This document shows, one piece after another, positions 30,062 through 38,555 of a stretch of 64,000 nt of DNA. The stretch spans positions 868,001 to 932,000 of the forward strand of contig CP154437.1 in NCBI GenBank assembly GCA_039516895.1, read 5' to 3'. Position 1 is the stretch's first letter; every line of letters starts with the position of its first letter. This DNA comes from Campylobacter coli. GTDB taxonomy: Bacteria > Campylobacterota > Campylobacteria > Campylobacterales > Campylobacteraceae. The notes below the pieces were generated by a model. The model made no database searches and was not told where the DNA came from. It saw only the letters and a program-made list of their open reading frames with translations. The position numbers and the translations under genes were made by a program.

Positions 30062-30158
30062 ATGATTGATATTAAAATAAAAATTAATCTGATTTTATCT
30101 TTTTTATTTTTTGTAAAAATAAAATTTATTTTAGTTGGATCACTAGCTTAAAAATACT
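29990..30158. repeat. inverted repeat enclosing a small-peptide gene
   Basis: Left arm AGTATTTTTAAGCTAG at 29990-30005, right arm its exact complement at 30143-30158 (16 of 16). A second segment, GTGATCC (30021-30027), pairs with GGATCAC (30137-30143). The arms lie upstream of the ribosome-binding site and over the stop codon, so the RNA ends can fold onto each other. Confidence 0.85.
30062..30151 (+). CDS. 29-residue hydrophobic peptide, type I toxin candidate
   Basis: Perfect AAGGAGG 5 bases before the ATG. The peptide starts MIDIKIKINLILSF, continues LFFVKIKFILVG and is a single lysine-bearing hydrophobic helix. Size and character match membrane-acting type I toxins such as the AapA peptides of Helicobacter, whose mRNA ends also pair with each other. 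The enclosing inverted repeat supports this. The antisense RNA was not located, so the call remains an inference. Confidence 0.55.
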   Translation: MIDIKIKINLILSFLFFVKIKFILVGSLA

Positions 30159-30527
30159 CTCATCTTTTTCTTAAAATATATCTTCATTTTTTAAAAGTTA
30201 CAAAAAATATCCAAAAAAATCCAAGTTAATTTTTTCAAAAAATCTTACCTTTTTTGTTTTGATAAAAAGTCTAGTGAAATGGAAATTTTAAACTGTATTT
30301 TAAAGCTTTATTTTTGGAGTTTTATAAGTTAAAATTTATAAAAAATAGTCCATTTTAAAACAATCATTACTCCATGCTAAGCAGATATGCCGTTTTAGTT
30401 ACCTTTAGTGTTTTTTTGAGATTTTTTGAGATTTGTTGTGTTTTTTAAAAAAATGAAAATGTTATGATTTTATAATTTTTGTATGATAAAATATTATAAA
30501 TTTTTGTTAAAAAGGGCAAGTTATTCT

Positions 30528-31016
30528 GTGTTTAAAAATATATTTTTCAAAAAACTGTATCTGCTGATAATCCTAAAAATGAAATAAAACTAGATGAAAC
30601 TCCTATACAAAACAAAAGTAATAGATTAGAAAAAGCGATTCACACTTGGGTAGCAAATTGCACTAAATATTCTTTAAAAAATCCTTATGATACAAGACGC
30701 ATTAACAGAAAAAATGGATGTATCAAATTCGCCTTAAGAGTCTTTAAAGAAACCAAAAATGAAGGTGTTTTAATTGGCATTAGCTCTTCACTTTATAATA
30801 AATATAAAAATCTCTATAAATCAAAACTTGCTAGAGTAAAGCAATCAAACAAAATAAAAAGCTTACAAGAAAAAATCCTGATTTAGATATTATCAATGCT
30901 TGTAAATACACCATATTAAGCAATAAATGTGCTTTATAAATGAAGATGTTGAAGATTTTGAAAATATTATAAAGATTTTACTACAATTAAATACCACAAA
31001 ATATAGACAAAAATAA
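30528..31016 (+). pseudogene. decayed hypothetical gene, at least three frameshifts
   Basis: A GTG start at 30528 opens a frame that shifts after an A6 tract at about 30547. The rebuilt protein reads through NRLEKAIHTWVANC and CIKFALRVFKETKN, shifts again at GAAAAAATCC (about 30873) and once more near 30935, and would end at 31016, about 160 residues. Each break is mended by one base in an A or T run. I do not recognise the family. From 31017 to 31306 no gene is seen. Confidence 0.55.
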
Positions 31017-31220
31017 ACTTAAAAAACCAAAAATCTACTACAAAATAATATCAACCTAGTATTAAATAATTAAAATCGATTTATGAGCTTGTTTTGTTAG
31101 ATTATGTTAAGGAAATGATGTTTTAGTTATTATTTGTGTAATTTTGGCATGCCCGAACGGATCTTACTTGCCGTGACGGTAGTACATTATAGCAATAATT
31201 TATTAAATCGATCACAAAAT

Positions 31221-31250
31221 AAACCTAAGAAAAGTGAATCTCTTAGGTTT
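31221..31250. terminator. 10-base-arm hairpin
   Basis: AAACCTAAGA and TCTTAGGTTT are exact complements around a 10-base loop, just outside the prophage-like end. It stands alone between decayed sequences. Confidence 0.55.
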
Positions 31251-31306
31251 ATAAAATAAACCACAGACTAGTTTATTTCGCATATGTGTGTGTTTAAAAA
31301 TTTATC

Positions 31307-31712
31307 TGTAAGGGGTATTTTAAAAAGAACATGTAACTATCCCTAAATAATTTTAGCAAAAATCCCAAATAATAGGCTTTTAAAGCATATAAAAACAACT
31401 TTTTATCTTTCCTAATCTAAAGCGTAGAATATCCCAAATATCCTAAAATGTCCGTTTTATCCCAAAAAAACTGATTAAATGCTGTTTAAAAGGCGGATAA
31501 ATACGAGCTTTGATTTTAAATTTTATATCCCAAAAGTGTTTTTTATTCTCTAGGATAGTTACATTTTTGCTTAAAATATTCTTATATTTTCTTAACCTTG
31601 TAACTATCTCTATAAAACACTATATAATCATACTTTAACCACTTTTTATATAAAAATAGTATGTAACTATCTATAGCTTTAAGGTTTGGAGGATAGTTAC
31701 ATAGAAAACTTA
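31307..31712. repeat. left copy of Mu-like prophage end (inverted with 61152-61526)
   Basis: Begins TG at 31307 and continues TAAGGGGTATTTT. It carries TGTAACTATC in both orientations at 31332, 31554, 31599, 31662 and 31692 (starts). The whole stretch matches the reverse complement of 61152-61526 with scattered differences (roughly 85-90% by eye), and similarity stops at the TG. A TG...CA border with clustered inner sites is what transposase binding ends of Mu-like phages look like. Confidence 0.7.
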
Positions 31713-31939
31713 AACATTTAGTTGGTTTTTGTAATCTTATAATAGACTAAGATTACTTCAATTTATTTAAAAATTATTTTTATTTTTGATTTTATTTTTT
31801 AACTTTGATGATAACTTTTGCCAATTATAATGTTTTTTAAAAGATAAATATAAAGAGTGGTATATTAACTTTTATATAAATATATAGCTATATTTAGTTT
31901 TAGGTTTGTAAATATAGCTATATTATTTTTTAAATTAAA

Positions 31940-32494
31940 TTATAATATATAGGTATCGCATCTATTTTTTAATTTTATAAGTTTTTTGAATCCCAAGGGA
32001 TTATTTTTTTTGAAATCATCGCTATTTAAGTAACAATCATACCTTTCCAAGATATCTTTTAACATATGTGCAAAATGCTCCATTATAATACCTTCATCTA
32101 TCCTATTATTTTCAATAAAAGTTTGAAGTGTTTCAAAATAATTCATCGTCATTATAATTGATCTTTTTAATTCTGGTTTTTCTTTAATTTCTTTTAATAT
32201 TTCTTTATCTCCTTTTTTTTCTTTTATATTTTGTTGCTCTCTTGTATAATCTCTTGCCTCTATAAAATGTTTTTCATCCCATTTAAATAATAACTGCATT
32301 GTTAAATTAAATTTATCCGCTCTTGTTTTTTCAAAAATAGAATAAGCATTTAGTGCCAATGAGCTGGACACCACATAGGCAGAAATGGCAGATACAATAA
32401 TTTTAATTTCTAAATTAAAATATAAACATAAACATACGACTACAAAAAACCCGATCATCCATAGAATAAAATATTTATTTTTTAATATTTTCAT
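31940..32494 (-). CDS. DUF4760-like membrane protein
   Basis: 184 residues. Two N-terminal membrane segments (about 7-26 and 30-48, IKIIVSAISAYVVSSSLAL) followed by a cytoplasmic helical domain with NLTMQLLFKWDEKHF, NYFETLQTFIENNRIDEGI and a C-terminal YDCYLN stretch, the pattern of DUF4760 proteins. The start at 32494 has AAAGGAATTTTA before it. It lies between the prophage-like end and the repressor, a position often used for cargo genes. Role unknown. Confidence 0.65.
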   Translation of the reverse strand: MKILKNKYFILWMIGFFVVVCLCLYFNLEIKIIVSAISAYVVSSSLALNAYSIFEKTRADKFNLTMQLLFKWDEKHFIEARDYTREQQNIKEKKGDKEILKEIKEKPELKRSIIMTMNYFETLQTFIENNRIDEGIIMEHFAHMLKDILERYDCYLNSDDFKKNNPLGFKKLIKLKNRCDTYIL

Positions 32495-32751
32495 TAAAAT
32501 TCCTTTAAGTACATAATTAAATTTCATTAAAATAATAACTAAATTTTTTTAATTTAGTCAAAATTTTAAAGTTGCTTTGTAAAGTCAAAGCTTTATTCTT
32601 TGACTTTAATTTCTAATACAAAATTAAGTATATTTTTATTTATAAATTTATAATTTTAACTTAAAAAATTAACCTTTTAAAACAAAAGCTTTTAATTGCT
32701 TTTTGTAATTTTTTGTTAAATTTCTTTGAAATTAAAATCAAAGGATTTAAC

Positions 32752-33341
32752 ATGCAAATGCAAGAAGTGATTGAAAAGTTAAAAGATATATTAGCCAGTG
32801 AAGGCAAAAGAGAATTAAAGACTAAAGATATAGCTAAAGAATTAGGTATCCATCCTGATACTTTTAATTCTATGAAATTTAGAAACTCCATTCCATATCC
32901 ACAAATCCTAAACTTTTTAAATCAAAGAAATATATAAGTATTAATTATTTCTTCTATGGAAGTTCCCCAAAAGATCAATTAGAATGTGAGGGTAAATATA
33001 AAATTTTAAAGCTTTATAAAACAAATGCGAGTTTAGGCGGAGGTGGAATAAATGACTTAATAGATTGCTCTGAACTTATTGTGGATGAAAAACTATTAAA
33101 CTTTTTTGGTAGTAAAGAGTGTGAGTTTATCACTTGCTATGGAGAAAGCATGGAGTCATTTATAAAAGATGGAAGTATTTGTGTGATCAATGCTAGAGAT
33201 GGACTCTTTATAAAACAAGTTTTAAAACTAGATGATGGAGTGATTTTACACTCTTTAAATCCTTTATATGAAGATATCTTTTATAAAAATGGAGATTTTT
33301 TGCTAATTGGTGTGGTAATTGGAGAACTTTCTAAGATGTAA
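32752..33341 (+). pseudogene. CI/LexA-type phage repressor, split by a frameshift (left copy)
   Basis: Residues 1-61 carry a helix-turn-helix (TKDIAKELGIHPDTFNSMKF) and stop at 32937. Two bases out of frame the protein goes on: FFYGSSPKDQ, a GGGG linker, then a peptidase S24 domain with the catalytic serine in CYGESMESF and a lysine in FIKQVLK, ending at 33341. The break is an (AT)3 run that should be (AT)2. The second half could start at an internal codon and exist as a separate domain. The copy at 57222-57838 has the same break. Confidence 0.8.
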
Positions 33342-33421
33342 CAGCACACAATAAGCTAAGTCAAGCTAATCTCACAGAGAGTATAAAACACAAGGTTGTT
33401 CTATCAAAAAAGGAGATAAAC

Positions 33422-33742
33422 ATGAAAGATATCAAAAATTACACCGATAAAGAATTAAAAGAAAAAATTATGCAAGATTTAGAGGATGAATTTAGGATTT
33501 TGTACAAAAAACTTTTAAAAGAGAAAGATTATCTTGCTAGGGATAATATATTAGAGCTTATGACTATTTATAATATGGGTATAAACTCTTATTCAATCGC
33601 TAAAAACCTTGAGATGAATGAAGATAAAAGTCTTATACAAGTTCCTTTGTTTGAAAGATATATTATAGGTAGAAAATTTGTGGTTAAATACAATAATGAA
33701 AAACAAAGATATGAACTAAAAAGCACCTTTTGTGAATTTTAA
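33422..33742 (+). CDS. hypothetical prophage protein
   Basis: 106 residues, charged and helical, with no known motif recognised. AAGGAG 7 bases before the ATG. Preceded by a leader with AACAGCACACA and GTCAAGCTAAT that recurs at about 33965 and near 57240. It lies in the early region just after the repressor; perhaps an accessory prophage gene. Confidence 0.6.
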   Translation: MKDIKNYTDKELKEKIMQDLEDEFRILYKKLLKEKDYLARDNILELMTIYNMGINSYSIAKNLEMNEDKSLIQVPLFERYIIGRKFVVKYNNEKQRYELKSTFCEF

Positions 33743-33751
33743 GGAGAAAAG

Positions 33752-33946
33752 ATGAAATACCCTAATGTTTATGTGAAATTAGTAGGAGAAGATGGCAATG
33801 CTTTTAGTATTTTAGCAAGAGTAAGCAATGCTTTGAAAAAAGCAGGTGTAAGCAAAGAAGAAATAAGTCAATTTCAAAAAGAAGCCATGAGTAATGATTA
33901 TAATCATTTATTAAATGTAGTGCAATATTGGGTTAATGCAGATTAA
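33752..33946 (+). CDS. small hypothetical prophage protein
   Basis: 64 residues, 9 bases after the previous gene with AAGGAG before the ATG. MKYPNVYVKLVGEDGNAFS and FQKEAMSNDYNHLLNV resemble small conserved Campylobacter prophage proteins. Function unknown. Confidence 0.62.
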   Translation: MKYPNVYVKLVGEDGNAFSILARVSNALKKAGVSKEEISQFQKEAMSNDYNHLLNVVQYWVNAD

Positions 33947-34025
33947 TTTTAAAAAGAAGCCAAACAACAGCACACATTAAGCCTTGTCAAGCTAATGTTG
34001 TCTTATCAAAACAAAAGGAGACAGG

Positions 34026-34313
34026 ATGAGTAAAGTATTAGTAGATATCAAAAAAGGTTTTAGCAAGACTTTTATAAACGCTATTTGCAACCATAACAAC
34101 GAACTTGTTTTAGAATATCTTAAAAATGGCATGAGTGCTACTAAAGAATGCATGGGCGAAGAGCCTATGTTTTATGCAGTAACTCACAATAATTTTGGAG
34201 CGATTTTGCTTTTATTAAAATACGGAGCTATTTTAGATAAAGAGTATCTAGAAGAAAGCAATAAAGATTTTAGTAAAGAAGCCCTAAAGTTTTTAAGCTC
34301 TTTACTAAAATAA
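34026..34313 (+). CDS. ankyrin-repeat-like small protein
   Basis: 95 residues. NHNNELVLEYLKNGMSATK and EEPMFYAVTHNNFGAILLL look like two ankyrin repeats (A-x-x-x-x-N...LL...GA). Preceded by AAAAGGAGA and by the same leader motif as the gene at 33422. A binding role only can be suggested. Confidence 0.6.
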   Translation: MSKVLVDIKKGFSKTFINAICNHNNELVLEYLKNGMSATKECMGEEPMFYAVTHNNFGAILLLLKYGAILDKEYLEESNKDFSKEALKFLSSLLK

Positions 34314-34343
34314 AAGAGAATATAAAAAATATTCTCTTAACTT

Positions 34344-35158
34344 TTAAAAATTCATAATCAAAAGCTCTTTATTTTCTTTTCTTTTTAAAACATTGTTATT
34401 TAAAGAATACCTACTTTTAACTCCTTAAAATTAAAATCTTTATAAAGCTCTCTTATAAGCTCACAATCATTATAAGAAAGCATAAATTTACCCTTGATAT
34501 TTTTAAGCAATTCATTTAAAAGCTTATGTTCTTTTAACCCAAAACCTCCTGTGTTTTTATAATAATTCTCAGTACCCACATAAGGCGGATCTAAATAAAA
34601 CAAAGCTTCATTATAATCATATTCTTTTAAGATATATTCAAAGCTTTTATTTTCAATACTAGCATTTTTAAGCCTTTTTGTATGTAAGCTAAAATCCCTA
34701 TAAAGTTTTTTGGGTGCTCTTTGCTTACTCATAGCAAACTGCCCCATGTTTGAACCAAAAGAAGTGTTTATAAGATAAAAATAAAAAGCTGCTCTTTCTA
34801 TATTGTTTCTTGGTTTAACTTCTTTGTTTTTAAGCATATGGAATATTTTTCTACTTACCAACATAGAATGAAGCATGCTTGTTAAGCTTTGAGGTTTATT
34901 TCTTATACAAAGATGTAAATTAATAAGCTCGTCGTTAATGTCGTTGATGACTTCTATTTTTGAAGGGCTTTTTTGATAAAAGACACTTAAAGCTCCTCCA
35001 AAAACTTCAATATAGCTTTTATGCTCAGGCATTAAAGCGATGATTTCTTTAGCTAAATAGTTTTTGCCACCTACCCAAGCAAATGGAGCTTTTAATTTAG
35101 TTTGCGTAGGTTTAATTAATGGGCTAGTTTTTAGAAATTTGTCTGTATTGATTTTCAT
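34344..35158 (-). pseudogene. dam: Dam-like DNA adenine methyltransferase, frameshifted near the 3' end
   Basis: D12-class adenine methyltransferase. SAM-binding FAWVGGKNYL near residue 29, catalytic DPPY in LFYLDPPYVG (about 192) and the preceding helical recognition part are present. The open frame ends early at 34400 after KELKVGIL. One base more in the AAAA run at about 34417 lets it continue SRYSLNNN to KELLIMNF, the usual end of this family. AAAGGAG precedes the ATG chosen (35158). The truncated product may still fold. Phage-borne, as in the Mu-like CJIE1 element. Confidence 0.82.
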
Positions 35159-35262
35159 ACAAACTCCTTTCAAAATAAAATTTAATTAACTAGTTTTTAA
35201 AAATAAAGCTATAATGCTTTTGCTAGTTTTTAGAAAAAGGAGAGCTTATGCTTTCCTTGCTA

Positions 35263-35748
35263 TTATTTTTTGGCAATCTTTACAATAAAATCTTTAGTAT
35301 CTTTATAAATCACGCTTCTTATGCTTTGATGTAAAACATTATTATCTATAGGCAAAAAAGATCTTGCAGGTATATTTTTCTTTCTACTACCATATTGATG
35401 AACGAGTCCATATTTAAAACCACTTTTGCTCTGTATATTATTAAAGACTTTTACGCCACTTTTAGTAGGTTCGCTTTGCCAATTTAAAGCATTGCTTAAT
35501 TCTCCATCTCTTTTTAAAATTCCTTTATTCTTTCCTTCTTTTATTTTTTGCTTTATGGTAGCTGGTTTTAAGCTTTTCCATTTTCCATCAAAAATACTGC
35601 GTTCATTTTTAAAAGAATCTATAATGCTATTTCTTATACTCTCACCAGTACCCGCCATAATGCTTTGCCCGTGTTTATCCATATCTATTAATTTATCACA
35701 AGCTTTAAAAAAGTTTTCAAGCCCTTTAATCTCTATATATTCACTCAT
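35263..35748 (-). CDS. phage virion morphogenesis (gpG-like tail) protein
   Basis: 161 residues. Pattern of the Mu gp31 / phage tail completion family: SIIDSFKNERSIFDGKWKSL, ATIKQKIKEG, ILKRDGELSNAL, and YGLVHQYGSRKK-NIPARSFLPI. It helps join tail or head during assembly. It lies 3 bases downstream of the tape-measure fragment. Intact in itself, but most of the morphogenesis genes around it are missing. Confidence 0.8.
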   Translation of the reverse strand: MSEYIEIKGLENFFKACDKLIDMDKHGQSIMAGTGESIRNSIIDSFKNERSIFDGKWKSLKPATIKQKIKEGKNKGILKRDGELSNALNWQSEPTKSGVKVFNNIQSKSGFKYGLVHQYGSRKKNIPARSFLPIDNNVLHQSIRSVIYKDTKDFIVKIAKK

Positions 35749-35751
35749 ATT

Positions 35752-36834
35752 TTATCCATAAATTGTAGTGTTAATTTTGTTTTGTTCTTGCTTTCTTAAA
35801 GCGTCGAATACACTTTTTTGTATAGTATTTGCAAATTCTTGCATATTAAAATTGCCATCTTTAGTCGCTATGTTAAAAGTGCCATTAACACTTACATTGA
35901 TATTACCATTATTAAAGCTTGGAGTATGGTTTATACTTTTTGCTTGTAATTCATCTTTATAAGTATTTGTGGCAAAGATTTTTTCTTTGGTTTGTTCGTT
36001 TTGGCTTATCTTAACTTCTTTATCGTTTCCAAGTCCTACAAAATCAAGAGCATCTTTTATAAAGCCACTTATGGATGAAATCATATCTCCTACCCAAGAA
36101 AGCTTAGAGGCAAACCATTCAAACAAAGAACCAAAAATACTATAAAAGAAATCCCCAATGCCTTGCCAAATAGAATTTAAAAACTCAGCTAATGGAGAAG
36201 CAATACTCATAATAATATCTTTAAAACTTGCAAATACAAGAGCACATTTATCAAACACCCATTTAAAAACTTCATAAATGGGTTTCCAAATAAATTTTAA
36301 TATCCCCACAAAAGGAAAGATGATATTTAAAGCATTGTTTTTAAAATAGCCAATCACACTGCTGCATTTATTAAACACGGCTTTAATGACATTGTATATA
36401 GGTTCCCAAACAGGTCTAAGCCATTCTATAAAAGACATAAACCATGACTTAACCCTATCCCAATTTGCAATGATGAGCCCAGCCACTATTGCAATACCTC
36501 CTAAAATAAGACCAATAGGATTGCTCATCATGGCCACGCTTAATACTCTAATACCAATAGCCACAAGCTTAAAGACTTTATTGAGTCCTATTAAAACAAA
36601 AGATAAGACTTTAAGAGAAGCTGTGTAAATATTAGTTGTGATGGTTTTTACTTTTAAAGTTATCAATTCTATAGGTATATTTTTTGAAATTTGCTCTATT
36701 TCTTTTTTAGCGTTTTGAGTGAGATCGCTAGTGCTTATGATAATACCTTTGCTAAATTTAATCTCCCCTACTCCACTTTGTAATTTGCTAGGCTCTGTTT
36801 TTATAGTGTATTGATTTCTAAAAAATGCTATCAA
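35752..36834 (-). pseudogene. chimeric frame: nuclease-like piece joined to tape-measure C-terminal half
   Basis: 360 codons with only a TTG possible start and no ribosome site. Residues about 65-360 are a tail tape-measure end: hydrophobic core MSNPIGLILGGIAIVAG, repeated F-(I/V)-W-K-P-I-Y blocks and GNINVSVNGTFN. Residues about 20-60 (GVGEIKFSKGIIISTSDLT) do not fit that family and resemble the end of an Mrr-type restriction nuclease domain. I read this as a deletion that fused two genes. The C protein gene lies just upstream on the other strand. Confidence 0.65.
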
Positions 36835-36878
36835 TAGAGTGTTGATTTATTTTGTTACTTATTTATAAAATATAAATT

Positions 36879-37085
36879 ATGATTTCCATTTTAAACATAT
36901 TTGCAAAAAATGTTCGCAAAAGACGACAAGCACTAAATATTACTCAGGAAAAGTTAGCAGAATTATCTAGTCTGCATAGAACTTATATTGGCAGTATAGA
37001 AAGATGTGAGAAAAATATTACCCTAATAAATGCTTATAAAATTGCAAAAGCTCTAGGAGCTGATTTGTCGGAGTTACTAAAATGA
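36879..37085 (+). CDS. controller (C) protein of the R-M system
   Basis: 68-residue XRE helix-turn-helix protein (VRKRRQALNITQEKLAEL, LHRTYIGSIERCEKN), the size and pattern of C proteins that time expression of restriction genes. No Shine-Dalgarno is seen, and a TATAAAAT-like element lies about 10 bases before the ATG, so the mRNA may be leaderless, as for several known C genes. Overlaps the endonuclease start by 4 bases. Confidence 0.8.
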   Translation: MISILNIFAKNVRKRRQALNITQEKLAELSSLHRTYIGSIERCEKNITLINAYKIAKALGADLSELLK

Positions 37086-37654
37086 TGAATATAGTTATAG
37101 AGCAAATAGAACGTAATGTTATTGATATTTTGTCGCAATATAAAAGTAATTTTAAATCAAAGAAATTTGACACAATTGTTTCTGACTCAGATATTTTAAT
37201 GGATTTTTTTAATATAACTTATGAAACAAAAATGCAAAATATGCAATATTGGAATAGAGAGCTTGGAAGAGTTTGGGAATTAATAACCAAAGAGCTTTTT
37301 ACTTCCAATAAACTATTTAAGCCACCAGAAAGTGTTGATTTTGGAACAGACCACCCTGTAGATTATTTCATAGGTAATTTGGCAATTGATGCTAAATATC
37401 GAATTGGTTCAGGCGATAGTGGAACGCTGAAAAAATTTAAATTATATGGAAAAATGTTAAAAGAAATGGGATATAATCCAGTTTTCCTGATTTTAAGAAA
37501 CGATAACCTACCAGCAGCTATTACTGCTGCTATAAACGGCGGTTGGGAAATTATCTCTGACAAAGATGCTTTTAATTTTATCATAAACTATAGTGGAATA
37601 GATATAGTTCAATATTTGGCTTGTTTAAAAGCCAAATATGATTTTTTAAGATAA
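37082..37654 (+). CDS. type II restriction endonuclease, ApaLI-like
   Basis: 190 residues. A PD-(D/E)XK core is visible in HPVDYFIGNLAIDAKYR (aspartate, then D-A-K), followed by RIGSGDSGTLKKFK and LILRNDNLPAAITAAINGGW, which I recognise from the RE_ApaLI family. ApaLI cuts GTGCAC; the specificity here is not proved. Translationally coupled to the controller gene, and its 3' end overlaps the convergent methyltransferase by 9 bases. Looks intact. Confidence 0.78.
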   Translation: MMNIVIEQIERNVIDILSQYKSNFKSKKFDTIVSDSDILMDFFNITYETKMQNMQYWNRELGRVWELITKELFTSNKLFKPPESVDFGTDHPVDYFIGNLAIDAKYRIGSGDSGTLKKFKLYGKMLKEMGYNPVFLILRNDNLPAAITAAINGGWEIISDKDAFNFIINYSGIDIVQYLACLKAKYDFLR

Positions 37655-38554
37655 TCGCATATTTGCTATTTTAATATACTCTTCATTTAATTCAAAACCA
37701 ATATATGGAATACCTAAATTTTTACAAGCTAATGCTGTTGTCCCACTTCCCATAAAAGGGTCAATTATAATATTATTTGTTTGTTTTGGAACAATCATCT
37801 CTGCTAATTTTTCTATAAGTTTTATTGGTTTAACCGTTATATGCTTATTGAAATCATCTTTTTTATCTCTTTGATAGCCTTCAAATATATTTGATAGAAA
37901 GCCATTATGATTTATATAGCCTTCTGTTTTTAAAAGTCCTACTCCGTATTTCTTTACATTGTTTACATAATTGTTTTCTATTGGTTTTTGCAAGACAGAT
38001 ACTGCCTCGTAATTGTTTCTTGTTGCACTATGCCAGCCTTTCCAATTTTCTGCCAATTCATATCCATCTTTTTTCATTTTTTCATAAGCATTTAAGCCTT
38101 TTGGAATACCACTATTTCTTATCCATATAAACATATCTTTGGTATAAAAACCCACGTTTTCAAGTGCTATTTGAATATGTGCCACACTCCTATTGCTATT
38201 AAATACCATTATAAACGCACCAGGCTTTAAAATTCTATATAACTCTTTCCCCCAATGCTCCACCCAAGATTGATATTCTAAAATATTATCCCTATTTTTT
38301 TTATACCATCTTTCATTTTTAACTCCTCCTGCTAACCCACTGCCATAAGGTATATTTTTTACCAATATATTTTTATTGTTATTTGCTTTATTTTTTCTGC
38401 GTTTTATTTCTACATTATCCCAATTTCTACCAAAAAATTCATAATTATATGGTGGGTCAGTTATGCAGCCTGAAATATAATTATTAGGAATATTTTTCAT
38501 TAGCTCACAGCAATCACCCAATGTAACATTGTTTAAATATTTTTTATATGACAA
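37646..38554 (-). CDS. type II DNA methyltransferase (N6-adenine or N4-cytosine)
   Basis: 302 residues. Motif IV DPPYNYEFFGR is N-terminal (about 34) and the SAM-binding motif DPFMGSGTTALAC C-terminal (about 267), i.e. beta-class order. It should protect the sites cut by the convergent endonuclease. An ApaLI-type site could be modified on A or C; sequence alone does not say which. Intact, low in GC like its neighbours, absent from the core genome: a horizontally acquired R-M cassette. Confidence 0.85.
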   Translation of the reverse strand: MSYKKYLNNVTLGDCCELMKNIPNNYISGCITDPPYNYEFFGRNWDNVEIKRRKNKANNNKNILVKNIPYGSGLAGGVKNERWYKKNRDNILEYQSWVEHWGKELYRILKPGAFIMVFNSNRSVAHIQIALENVGFYTKDMFIWIRNSGIPKGLNAYEKMKKDGYELAENWKGWHSATRNNYEAVSVLQKPIENNYVNNVKKYGVGLLKTEGYINHNGFLSNIFEGYQRDKKDDFNKHITVKPIKLIEKLAEMIVPKQTNNIIIDPFMGSGTTALACKNLGIPYIGFELNEEYIKIANMRLS

Positions 38555-38555
38555 T

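Noticed and set aside
31307-31712. TGTAACTATC cluster as replication iterons
   Set aside because: The copies are in both orientations with irregular spacing and lie at element borders, with no Rep gene next to them.
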